From JBLHKE01 sp047619485 (lineage in GTDB: Bacteria > Verrucomicrobiota > Verrucomicrobiia > Verrucomicrobiales > DEV007): 7,116 nucleotides of DNA. Under the pieces are notes generated by a model. That model had not been told where the DNA came from. It was given only the letters and a program-made list of their open reading frames with translations, and searched no databases. Below, piece after piece: positions 1 through 6,645 of the stretch. Location: positions 1 to 7,116 of the forward strand of contig JBLHKE010000405.1 of the NCBI GenBank assembly GCA_047619485.1. The letters run 5' to 3'. Numbering within the stretch: the stretch's first letter is position 1; every line of letters begins with the position of its first letter. The position numbers and the translations under genes were made by a program.

Positions 1-1
1 C

Positions 2-415
2 GAGCTGGGCACGGCGCGGGGGCTTTCGGCGGCCGCTGGGAAGAAGCCGTTCTACTTGGTGAAATACCACGCCAGTGGCATGCCGCTCCACCACGGGTTT
101 GACCGTGGCAAGTGGGCTGGCGGCGAAACGGCACTGGAACGGGTGAATTTTTATCCGGGCACGAAACCACGCGGCGAGAACCGTGGGACGCTCTACGGAG
201 GTATGATGAATCGCCTCCGCGCCGCGCTTGAGGCGCTGAAAAAAAAAGGGGCACACGCCGGTGGTGAAGGGTTTCGCATGGATGCAGGGGGAGGTGGACG
301 CGCAGCAGGAGGTCGCGCACCGCTGGCGGTCGGCAGCGTTCTAGGCGAATCATCTTCAACGATTCTGGCACCGTCTGTTTCGGTGGTTTCCAAGGTGGCA
401 TCACTCCGACTTTGA
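2..415 (+). pseudogene. Sialate O-acetylesterase-like (SASA family) gene remnant, 5' partial, frameshifted and C-terminally truncated
   Basis: The gene is open from the left edge in frame 2. It reads LGTARGLSAAAGKKPFYLVK and then a KYHASG block, followed by RGTLYGGMMNRLRAALEALKKKG. This is the pattern of the SASA/carbohydrate-esterase family, secreted SGNH-type hydrolases that remove O-acetyl groups from sialic acid or other glycans. After the A9 run at 239-247, frame 2 becomes low-complexity (GFRMDAGGGGRAAGG). Frame 3 of the same bases reads TPVVKGFAWMQGEVDAQQEV, which contains the family's WMQGE-DA block at 279-302. One extra A in the run therefore explains the break. Frame 3 stops at 342-344. 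Neither frame continues with the roughly 100 residues, including the DG-H catalytic block, that family members normally have. Frame 2 stops at 413-415, next to the convergent MATE gene. Family assignment is from recognition of motifs only. The real start lies outside the window. Confidence 0.68.
239..247 (+). repeat. A9 homopolymer at the frameshift point
   Basis: Nine consecutive A residues are followed by GGGG. Reading with eight A residues restores LKKKGHTPVVKGFAWMQGE in a single frame, so this run is the likely site of the indel in the esterase remnant. It could be a true mutation, a sequencing or assembly error, or a transcriptional slippage site. Confidence 0.75.
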
Positions 416-418
416 AAC

Positions 419-1759
419 CTACGCGAGCTTGCGCAGCACTGACTGGGCGTAGAGAATCGTGACGATGGTCATGGCGACATTGATCGCAACCATGCCATAC
501 CAGAAGTTGGCCAGGCTGACGTCTAACACTTGCACCAACACGTAGAAGACCGCCATCGGCAGGATGATCTTGCGGATGACTGACTCGACGAAACCATACA
601 TGGGTCGCTTCACTGCTTGGAGGAAACCGATGTGGATGAAGGTCATGACGTAGGCCCACTGGATCAGTGACATGATGCGGACGTAGCTGGTGCCCGCCTC
701 GATGACTTCCTGATCGTCGGTGAAGAGCTTCACCAGCGGCACCGCCAGCGCAAACATCAGCAGGGAAGCTGTGGCGATCAGCACGAAACCGTATTTGACG
801 CACAGCTTCACACACTCGCGTACGCGGTCGGTTTTGCCGGCGCCGTTGTTCTGTCCGACGATGGAGACGATGGCGGCGCTGATCCCGATCGCTGGCAACA
901 GCGCGATCTGTTCGATGCGCGTGCCGACCCCGAAGGCGGCGACCGAGATTTTTCCATAGAAGCCGAGGTAATAGGTGGTGACGAAGAATCCGAGGGCGAT
1001 CGACATCATGTTGAACGCGGTCGGGATACCCTGGTGGAGGATCTCGCGGTAGATTTTCAGGTTGGGGATGAGGTGGGCGATGGAGTCGAACTTTACGTGG
1101 CCGCGCCGCAGGACGGTGGTGAACAGGATGATCCCGCCGAGCGCCTGGATGGTGACTGTTGCCCACGCGATGCCGGCGACGCCGAGGGCTGGCATACCGA
1201 AGCCGCCGTAGAGGAACCATGGGTCGAGGACAAGGTTGAGGAAGAAGCCGGCGATGAGAACTTTGCCATAGGTTTTGCTATCCCCATTCGCCAGCAGGAT
1301 CGAGTTGCTCATGCTGCAGAGCAGAAAAAAGACCGCCCCGATGAAGAGCGGGTGGATGTAGTCCGTCGCCAGGTGCAGGTAATCGCCGCTCGCACCGAGG
1401 ATTTTAAATAGTGGCCGTGCGACCACCAGGCCGATGGCGGTGAGCGCGATGGCGCAGGCGAGCCCGAGGGAAAAGATCTGTCCGGACAGTGCGACCTCCT
1501 TGTCGGTGTCCTCGGCGCCGATGGCGTTGGCGATGAGGGCGGAGGCACCACGGGCGATGCCTTCGCTCACTGCGATGATGATGAAGAAGACTGGGAACGA
1601 CAGCGCGAGAGCGCCGAGCGCGGAAGTCGAGATGCGACCGGCGTAGAACGAGTCCACGACGTTGAACATCGTGTTGAAGAAAAACCCGATGCTCATCGGC
1701 AGGGCGATGTTGCGAATGTGCGTGCTGAGTGGGCCAGAGGTGAGCGAGGCGGATTTCAT
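419..1759 (-). CDS. MATE family efflux transporter (multidrug/Na+ or H+ antiporter)
   Basis: This is an inner-membrane transporter of the multidrug and toxic compound extrusion family, which exports cationic drugs or metabolites in exchange for Na+ or H+. It has 446 residues from the ATG at 1759, the usual MATE size, and is hydrophobic throughout with about 12 membrane segments in two repeats. Visible family features are ALPMSIGFFFNTMFNVVDSF near residues 19-38, with the TM1 aspartate at 36 (the equivalent Asp is functional in NorM); NGDSKTYGKVLIAGFFLNLV and the following LDP at 158-180; and VGQNNGAG at 301-308 in the second half. The frame stays open upstream to a TTG at 1885. The extra 42 residues are Ser/Ala/Arg-rich and polar, unlike a MATE N-terminus, so MKSASLTSG was chosen as the start although no good Shine-Dalgarno sequence precedes it. 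The substrate cannot be told. The gene is divergent from the cassette A gene and convergent with the esterase remnant. Confidence 0.93.
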   Translation of the reverse strand: MKSASLTSGPLSTHIRNIALPMSIGFFFNTMFNVVDSFYAGRISTSALGALALSFPVFFIIIAVSEGIARGASALIANAIGAEDTDKEVALSGQIFSLGLACAIALTAIGLVVARPLFKILGASGDYLHLATDYIHPLFIGAVFFLLCSMSNSILLANGDSKTYGKVLIAGFFLNLVLDPWFLYGGFGMPALGVAGIAWATVTIQALGGIILFTTVLRRGHVKFDSIAHLIPNLKIYREILHQGIPTAFNMMSIALGFFVTTYYLGFYGKISVAAFGVGTRIEQIALLPAIGISAAIVSIVGQNNGAGKTDRVRECVKLCVKYGFVLIATASLLMFALAVPLVKLFTDDQEVIEAGTSYVRIMSLIQWAYVMTFIHIGFLQAVKRPMYGFVESVIRKIILPMAVFYVLVQVLDVSLANFWYGMVAINVAMTIVTILYAQSVLRKLA

Positions 1760-1954
1760 GGTCTTGAGAGCGTCCGAGGATGGCGCTGGATCGCGCGAAT
1801 ACAAGCGGGCTGAGGCGCTGGAGGTTTGGTGCGAGGGTGACTTACGCGAATTGATCCGCGAGGCCGCTGCCATCCCGATGGCCAAGAACCAGAAGATTTC
1901 GGTGCAGGCCGCTTGACTGGTTCTTTAAGGCGTTTCCGGCCAAGAAACAAAGTT

Positions 1955-2017
1955 GATTTACAATGTAATTACCTGTTGCATGTTCTGTATATCCATTGTA
2001 AATCTGTTTTACAATCG
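1955..2017. promoter_or_regulatory. Cluster of three CATTGTAAA motif copies, likely operator sites
   Basis: GATTTACAATG at 1955-1965 is a perfect 11-base inverted repeat of CATTGTAAATC at 1994-2004. The similarity extends outward: the reverse complement of 1955-1972 matches 1987-2004 at 15 of 18 positions. A third, shorter copy lies at 2006-2017, where the reverse complement reads CGATTGTAAAAC. The first copy also contains the odd palindrome TACAATGTA at 1959-1967. Such repeated, partly palindromic AT-rich elements between divergent genes are typical of binding sites for a dimeric transcription factor. Which factor binds, and which of the two flanking genes it controls, cannot be told from the sequence. 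Confidence 0.5.
1986..2014 (-). promoter_or_regulatory. Candidate sigma70-type promoter for the MATE gene
   Basis: On the minus strand TTGTAA (complement of 2009-2014) is followed, after exactly 17 bases, by TATACA (complement of 1986-1991). Each box matches the consensus at four of six positions. Transcription would start near 1979, giving a leader of about 220 bases to the ATG at 1759, or about 94 to the alternative TTG at 1885. The boxes coincide with the CATTGTAAA motif cluster, so a protein bound there would be expected to block this promoter. Confidence 0.3.
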
Positions 2018-2041
2018 AGAGAGAGTTCTCTCATCGTTCCC

Positions 2042-2099
2042 AAATGGAGGGGGGTGCGTGCCTTGCCCAGACCGCATCCCTCTCCCATTTCTCTTTTTT
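2042..2099 (+). terminator. Intrinsic terminator-like hairpin with no evident upstream gene
   Basis: The 5' arm AAATGGAGGGGGGTGCG (2042-2058) pairs with CGCATCCCTCTCCCATTT (2073-2090). This gives 17 pairs, two of them G-U, with one bulged base and a 14-base loop. CTC and then T6 (2094-2099) follow directly. The T-run is only on the plus-strand 3' side, so termination would act on rightward transcripts. It lies 181 bases before the cassette A gene. It could end a short transcript that starts near 1960-2020, act as an attenuator in the A leader, or be a relic of a lost gene ending at 1916. Confidence 0.6.
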
Positions 2100-2124
2100 C
2101 CCGGTGCCAACTACCTTGACTCGG

Positions 2125-2144
2125 ATGTATATTCAATGTAAACC
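2125..2144 (+). repeat. Fourth motif copy, direct repeat of 1985-2004
   Basis: ATGTATATTCAATGTAAACC matches CTGTATATCCATTGTAAATC at 1985-2004 at 16 of 20 positions in the same orientation, exactly 140 bases downstream. It lies about 140 bases upstream of the cassette A start codon and contains TATATT (2128-2133), which could serve as a -10 element. No TTGACA-like box lies at the proper distance; TTGACT at 2116-2121 is too close. Confidence 0.45.
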
Positions 2145-2280
2145 ATGAAGCCATCGGTCGTGTTCTTCGGTTTTTCCGATCCATTTTCCGGTTTTCTGCT
2201 CCTCTACCCAGATTCAGAAATTTAAACCCCCACCTGTTCTTTCCTGAACCCACGTCGTCCCTGTTAGAAAATCGAAAGCT

Positions 2281-5200
2281 ATGAGCCCGAAACCTACCCT
2301 TACTCCTTCGGTCGAGGCGCGGAATTTTTCCACGACCCTCCAACCGGCGCATCGCCAGCAACGCGGCATCGCCATCATCACGGTGCTCTCGGTGCTACTG
2401 CTGATGACCGTGCTGATCTTGGCCTTCTTCAAGATGGCGCAATCAGAACTCGAAGACGCGAAGCTTTACTCGGACGGTGTGCGGACGACCCAGCTATCCG
2501 AGATCGTCACCAACATTGTCATCGGTCAGATCCGTGAGGCGACCTTCTGTGTCGGAGCCACTAAGCGCAACACTTGGGCATCACAGCCTGGCGCGATCCA
2601 TCGCTTCGGCATCGAGACGAGAGGGAGTGGCAATGATTTCCGAAACATGTCTCGGGGGATCTACAAGCTCTACTCCAGTTCGTCGATGTTCGCTGCCTAC
2701 AGCCCGACGAAGACGCTGGCGACGGATGTTCCAGGGGACTGGGATGAACGCCCCGCTCAATACGTCGACCTCAACACGCCTGTTTACAATTCTAGCTCGG
2801 ATAAACTCTATTTCCCGATCATCGACCCGCGCGGCTACTCGAGGCGCGCCCGTGAGGGCAAGATCCAGAACGGCAACCTGGAGGGCTTCAGCTACTCCGA
2901 GGTCAACTCCAAGAACAGGAAGATCGCTGGTGTGGTCGAACCGGGTTCAGGTCTGGATTCCCAACGTCTGCCGATGCCGGTGGAATGGTTTTACATGTTG
3001 GCCGACGGGACCTTGGGCACGGTCGATGAGGAAGGAAAATGGGAGCCGAACCCATTGAGCAGCGGAGAGCCTAGCGAGAAAAACCCGATGGTTGCCCGCC
3101 TCGCTTTCTGGACTGATGACGAGTCCTCCAAGATTAACATCAATACGGCATCAGAAGGTGCCTTCTGGGATCTCCCTCGCGCGGACACGAAAGCCGAGCG
3201 CAGTTATGGCCAACACCAACCAGCGCGCAACGAAGTCTACCGCTACCCAGGCCACGTGGCCGGTGTGTCGCTGTCGACCATTCTCTTTCCAGGCACTGGT
3301 GCCTCTCCAGTGGGGGCAAAGCCGTTCCTTACCGAGTCGCAGTATGAGGACGTCTTAGGCCTCAGCCCGAAGGCGCGCTGGTACTCGTTTGGGTCGAGGA
3401 TTGGCGATCAGAGAGCCGCCTCAGACCCGGGGACTTCTGATGGCGGAGTCAAAAGGTACCTGCCGGGATCCGAACGCCTCTACGCGACGGTCGACGAGAT
3501 GCTTTATAAGGTGGGTAACCCTGGTGGGAATGAGCGCCAGTTGAACAACATCTTCGAGGACGACAGGCAGACGCGCAACTACTTCGAGTATGGTCGCCAC
3601 AGCCTGACAGTGAATAGCAACGCACCAGAGATCACCGCGCACGGCACCCCGCGCGTCTGTCTGTGGCCAATGCGCTGGGTGGGCAGTAAGCCGACCGGGA
3701 CGATCGTGGAAATCGCAGCGCAAACTTACTACGATCGCCTGATCAGCTTCGCTTCCACCATCGGCAACCGCCGCTACTTCTGGCAGCGAAGGACTGCAGG
3801 TAGCCGACATGGAGAGATCTACAACAATGCTGACGGAGTCAACATCGAGCTCCTCGACTACATGATCGATCTCGCCGGAACCAAAATCCCAGGCTACGGT
3901 GGTTCGTTCTTCGACAAGTATGGGGGAACACCTGGAGAAAGTGGCTACGAGGATGCCCGCGAGATCGTGGTTCAGATTTGGGACTACATGCGCAACACCA
4001 ACTTGAATGATCCGCTCATCAAGAACAAGAGTGACCATTACAATCAGCTCGACAATAGTTACCCTCGCTCGGGTGCGTTGGCTGATCGGAGCTCGGGGGT
4101 GGAGATCGGGCGGGGTCAAATCGCCGGAAGTTGCCTGTGTGGTGGAACTGGCCCGCACCAATCTCGCTGGTGGAAGCGATACAGCCCATACAGCAAAGGG
4201 CACGGACGCAACTTCACCCTCACGGAAGTGGCGATGGTGTTCTACTGTCGCGCCCACGCCCAGGGCAACGGTATCCAAGGAGACCAATTAGCTGGGGAGG
4301 CACTCGAAGCTGGTCAAAAACTGATCGAAGTCGCGCTAGTGCTCGAAACCTTCTGTGTGGCCCACGGGTTCACCTCGATCCAGCCAAAGTCGCGCATTCG
4401 TGTGGCTGCCAGGAGTGCTGGAGGAGACGTTTCCTACAGTCCAGGCGACTACCCGGAATACAAGGTCATCGATCAAGAGGGAATCGAGTGGGATTTTCCA
4501 CCACTGGCACGAGGGCTTGGGACGCCAGGAGTGATGGCTCGTTGGGATTCGCCTCAAAACTACGTCGGCAAGCGAGTCTGGGGAGGCCATGGCGGCGTCC
4601 GGCTCTTCTCTGCGGAACTCGAGAGATCGACCAACGCGAATCTGTTTTTGGATAAGGTCGCCACCCAGCGCTTCCCGATCGACAGCAATGGCAACTATTC
4701 TCCAGACAATTTGCTGGTCTACACAACCCGGTTCTACAAGGATCAGGATCAGGTCAAGCTGGAGATGAACGGCGATAAGCCGGCAGGGGCGATCATCATC
4801 AAAGACTCCCATCAATTCATGGAGTTTCAGGGGTCTCCGCAGCCGATGGCGTTGATCCTCTACGATGAGGGGCGCAACGGACCTTCCACCGTCAACAACC
4901 TGATCCAGGTCTTCCAGATCGCCTTTGATACTCCGACCGGCCGGCCGGTCAAGGTTCCGGTGCCATCGATCCCAGATGATGGTACCCCATCAACTTGGGA
5001 GAAGCGCATGAGGCTCGCTGGCGGTGACGTTAAAAAACTCATCAGTGAGAAGCATGATGTCACGCGATCGGTGATGGTGACCCATGGCGATTTCCGCCTC
5101 ATCTCGGGCAAGCGTTCGACGAACAAGTTTGTCGCTAATGGTGACCCTGATTTTGCAGGACAAGAAGAAGGTATCTGGGGCGGGCACCCTGCGTATGACC

Positions 5201-6546
5201 TCGATTGGACCGGTGCGGTGGATGGCAAAGGTCGCGAAATCGGCCGACACGCCCATACGCTGACGGCAGCCGATGGCACCAAGTTGCCTGGTTTCCACTC
5301 AGATCGTGGTTACGCCATCGACAAGAATGGGGCTCCGATCGCGTATCCACCCAACCTAGCACCAGACTTCGCGGGAGACCCGAAAAGCCCTCGCTTCTTC
5401 CCTCGCTCCCAATCCCTCGGCACCGCCGACTACGAACTCTCGGTCGACCCTGGTGTCACTGGTGACTGGGACAACGGCATCGGGCCGCACATCGATGGCC
5501 CCTACATCAATCGCCCGGACGACGGCACGAGCCTCGCAGGCAGAGATGGTTCTCCGTCTGATGTCCCCTACTTCGACAACTTGGGCGAACTTGACTCGGT
5601 CGATCCGACCTTCTTCTCGCCGAACCGTGTGATTCCCGGCGCGGGGCAACTCGGATCGCTCCCCACGGGGATCCAGGCAGGTATCCCATGGCGGACCTTG
5701 CTGTTCCGCCCAGACGTCGAGCACTTCGGCGCGCGCAACTACCCGCGCCAGGGTGATCCGCCGGACCATGCGATGATGGACTTCTTCTGGATGCCGATCG
5801 TCGAGCCGTTCCCGATCAGTCAGCCGTTCGCGACGATGGGTAAGGTCAATATGAACTACCAGATCGCACCATTCGACTACATCAAGCGTGCCACTGCGAT
5901 GCACGCGGTGATGAAGGATCAGCGGATGCTAGCGATCGAGAACAACTCGATGAGTAGTTACAAGGTGAAGGGGTCGGGCGGGGACTACCGCTTCCCGATT
6001 GATATCCCGGTGACGCTCCTGCAATTCGAAGACCGCTTCAACAAGGGTGAGATCTTCCGCTCGGCCTCTGAGATCTGTGAGATCTACATGGTGCCGCAGG
6101 GCGTCAGTGGTGCGCCATCCGGTCGTAACACGCTCGGTAGCCCAGTGCGCACCGGGATCGGCTCCAAGGGCTACGACTACCCGACGATGCGGGAGTTCTG
6201 GAAGGGTTTCGCCCTTACTGGAGACAACTCCAAAGAGCGCACCTACACGAACCTCTATCCGCGCCTGACAACCAAGTCGAACGTCTTCCAGGTTCACATG
6301 ACGGTGCAGAGCTTGCAGAAGTCACGCGCCACCGAGCACGACATCTTCGATCCTGAACAGGACAAGATTGTGGGAACGTGGCGCGGTTCGTCAGTGATCG
6401 AGCGCAACATCGACCCAGACAAGATCAAGCCGAACGCTGGTGTGCCGGACTACGCCCAAGCTACCAGCGGACGTCTGCACCGCATTGAATCCATGGAGAT
6501 GTTCTACACCTACCGCGTGCTGAACGTGAAGCAGTTCAATCCATAG
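2281..6546 (+). CDS. Verru_Chthon cassette protein A (large GspK-like pilin-associated protein)
   Basis: This 1421-residue protein matches a family known almost only from Verrucomicrobiota. Its role is not established. The family normally occurs with three prepilin-like proteins (B, C, D), suggesting a surface or secretion pseudopilus. The N-terminus has a 29-residue leader ending HRQQRG, then IAIITVLSVLLLMTVLILAF (30-49). This resembles a type IV prepilin or GspK cleavage site and helix; position +5 is Thr rather than Glu, as GspK also tolerates. DDESSKININTASEGAFWDL (279-298) resembles the NxNTA block of GspK. Other blocks typical of the family are RYPGH (321-325), GTPRVCLWP (455-463), KVNMNYQIAPFDYIKRATAM (1188-1207), EIFRSASEICEIYMVP (1257-1272) and YPRLTTKSNVFQVH (1326-1339). 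No other membrane segment is seen, so most of the chain should lie outside the cytoplasm. The ATG at 2281 is the only Met before the helix. A terminator follows, and B, C and D are absent here. Confidence 0.9.
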   Translation: MSPKPTLTPSVEARNFSTTLQPAHRQQRGIAIITVLSVLLLMTVLILAFFKMAQSELEDAKLYSDGVRTTQLSEIVTNIVIGQIREATFCVGATKRNTWASQPGAIHRFGIETRGSGNDFRNMSRGIYKLYSSSSMFAAYSPTKTLATDVPGDWDERPAQYVDLNTPVYNSSSDKLYFPIIDPRGYSRRAREGKIQNGNLEGFSYSEVNSKNRKIAGVVEPGSGLDSQRLPMPVEWFYMLADGTLGTVDEEGKWEPNPLSSGEPSEKNPMVARLAFWTDDESSKININTASEGAFWDLPRADTKAERSYGQHQPARNEVYRYPGHVAGVSLSTILFPGTGASPVGAKPFLTESQYEDVLGLSPKARWYSFGSRIGDQRAASDPGTSDGGVKRYLPGSERLYATVDEMLYKVGNPGGNERQLNNIFEDDRQTRNYFEYGRHSLTVNSNAPEITAHGTPRVCLWPMRWVGSKPTGTIVEIAAQTYYDRLISFASTIGNRRYFWQRRTAGSRHGEIYNNADGVNIELLDYMIDLAGTKIPGYGGSFFDKYGGTPGESGYEDAREIVVQIWDYMRNTNLNDPLIKNKSDHYNQLDNSYPRSGALADRSSGVEIGRGQIAGSCLCGGTGPHQSRWWKRYSPYSKGHGRNFTLTEVAMVFYCRAHAQGNGIQGDQLAGEALEAGQKLIEVALVLETFCVAHGFTSIQPKSRIRVAARSAGGDVSYSPGDYPEYKVIDQEGIEWDFPPLARGLGTPGVMARWDSPQNYVGKRVWGGHGGVRLFSAELERSTNANLFLDKVATQRFPIDSNGNYSPDNLLVYTTRFYKDQDQVKLEMNGDKPAGAIIIKDSHQFMEFQGSPQPMALILYDEGRNGPSTVNNLIQVFQIAFDTPTGRPVKVPVPSIPDDGTPSTWEKRMRLAGGDVKKLISEKHDVTRSVMVTHGDFRLISGKRSTNKFVANGDPDFAGQEEGIWGGHPAYDLDWTGAVDGKGREIGRHAHTLTAADGTKLPGFHSDRGYAIDKNGAPIAYPPNLAPDFAGDPKSPRFFPRSQSLGTADYELSVDPGVTGDWDNGIGPHIDGPYINRPDDGTSLAGRDGSPSDVPYFDNLGELDSVDPTFFSPNRVIPGAGQLGSLPTGIQAGIPWRTLLFRPDVEHFGARNYPRQGDPPDHAMMDFFWMPIVEPFPISQPFATMGKVNMNYQIAPFDYIKRATAMHAVMKDQRMLAIENNSMSSYKVKGSGGDYRFPIDIPVTLLQFEDRFNKGEIFRSASEICEIYMVPQGVSGAPSGRNTLGSPVRTGIGSKGYDYPTMREFWKGFALTGDNSKERTYTNLYPRLTTKSNVFQVHMTVQSLQKSRATEHDIFDPEQDKIVGTWRGSSVIERNIDPDKIKPNAGVPDYAQATSGRLHRIESMEMFYTYRVLNVKQFNP

Positions 6547-6581
6547 ATCTCAGACGGTTTCCCCGTAAACCCCCAAGTGAG

Positions 6582-6615
6582 AAGGGGCGCGTGTTGTTGA
6601 GGCCGCGCCCCTTTT
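6582..6615 (+). terminator. Intrinsic terminator of the cassette A gene
   Basis: AAGGGGCGCG (6582-6591) pairs perfectly with CGCGCCCCTT (6604-6613) around a 12-base loop. The TTTT at 6612-6615 and then CTTGT follow. The hairpin starts 36 bases after the stop codon of the cassette A gene and before the stop of the convergent MFS gene. On the minus strand the stem is followed by CTCACTT, which is a poorer T-tract, so the site should act mainly rightward but may partly serve both genes. Confidence 0.85.
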
Positions 6616-6645
6616 CTTGTACTGTCCAAACTCTGGCGAGTTCGA

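Larger units (their letters stand above)
1760..2280. other. Divergent intergenic region between MATE and cassette A genes
   Basis: These 521 bases contain no convincing complete gene. Positions 1760-1916 are GC-rich. They are open on the minus strand as an N-terminal extension of the MATE frame, and open on the plus strand as a charged peptide ending ELIREAAAIPMAKNQKISV plus three residues, with a TGA stop at 1914-1916. From about 1920 the composition turns AT-richer and holds a cluster of CATTGTAAA-type motifs (1955-2017), a terminator-like hairpin (2042-2099), a further motif copy (2125-2144) and the leader of the cassette A gene. No good Shine-Dalgarno sequence precedes the ATG at 2281; only a weak GAAAG lies there. 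Confidence 0.7.

Noticed and set aside
2017..2032. GAGAGAGAGTTCTCTC small inverted repeat
   Set aside because: The stem is short and of simple sequence with almost no loop. It has no T-tract and is not repeated, so it was not listed as a separate site.
1913..2141. Two short plus-strand frames of 62-68 codons over the motif cluster
   Set aside because: Both read through the terminator hairpin and T-run and have no recognisable features or ribosome binding sites.
1969..2361. 130-codon minus-strand open frame across the intergenic region
   Set aside because: It runs through the motif cluster, the terminator hairpin and the start of the cassette A gene. Its composition (Arg-rich, basic) and lack of motifs make it a chance frame.
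3421..4287. 288-codon open frame on the minus strand opposite the cassette A gene
   Set aside because: It lies wholly inside a recognisable conserved gene. Its translation is Val/Arg-rich without domains, as expected for the antisense of GC-rich codons.
4935..4950. 16-base perfect palindrome GACCGGCCGGCCGGTC
   Set aside because: It lies inside the cassette A gene, where it encodes part of PTGRPV. A short GC palindrome is unsurprising at this base composition and has no second copy nearby.
5356..5904. 182-codon minus-strand open frame inside the cassette A gene
   Set aside because: It has an Arg/Val/Asp-rich composition and no motif, and it is antisense to a strongly conserved part of protein A.
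6556..6572. GGTTT / AAACC short hairpin after the cassette A stop
   Set aside because: It has only five pairs and no T-run, and is overshadowed by the strong terminator 10 bases downstream.
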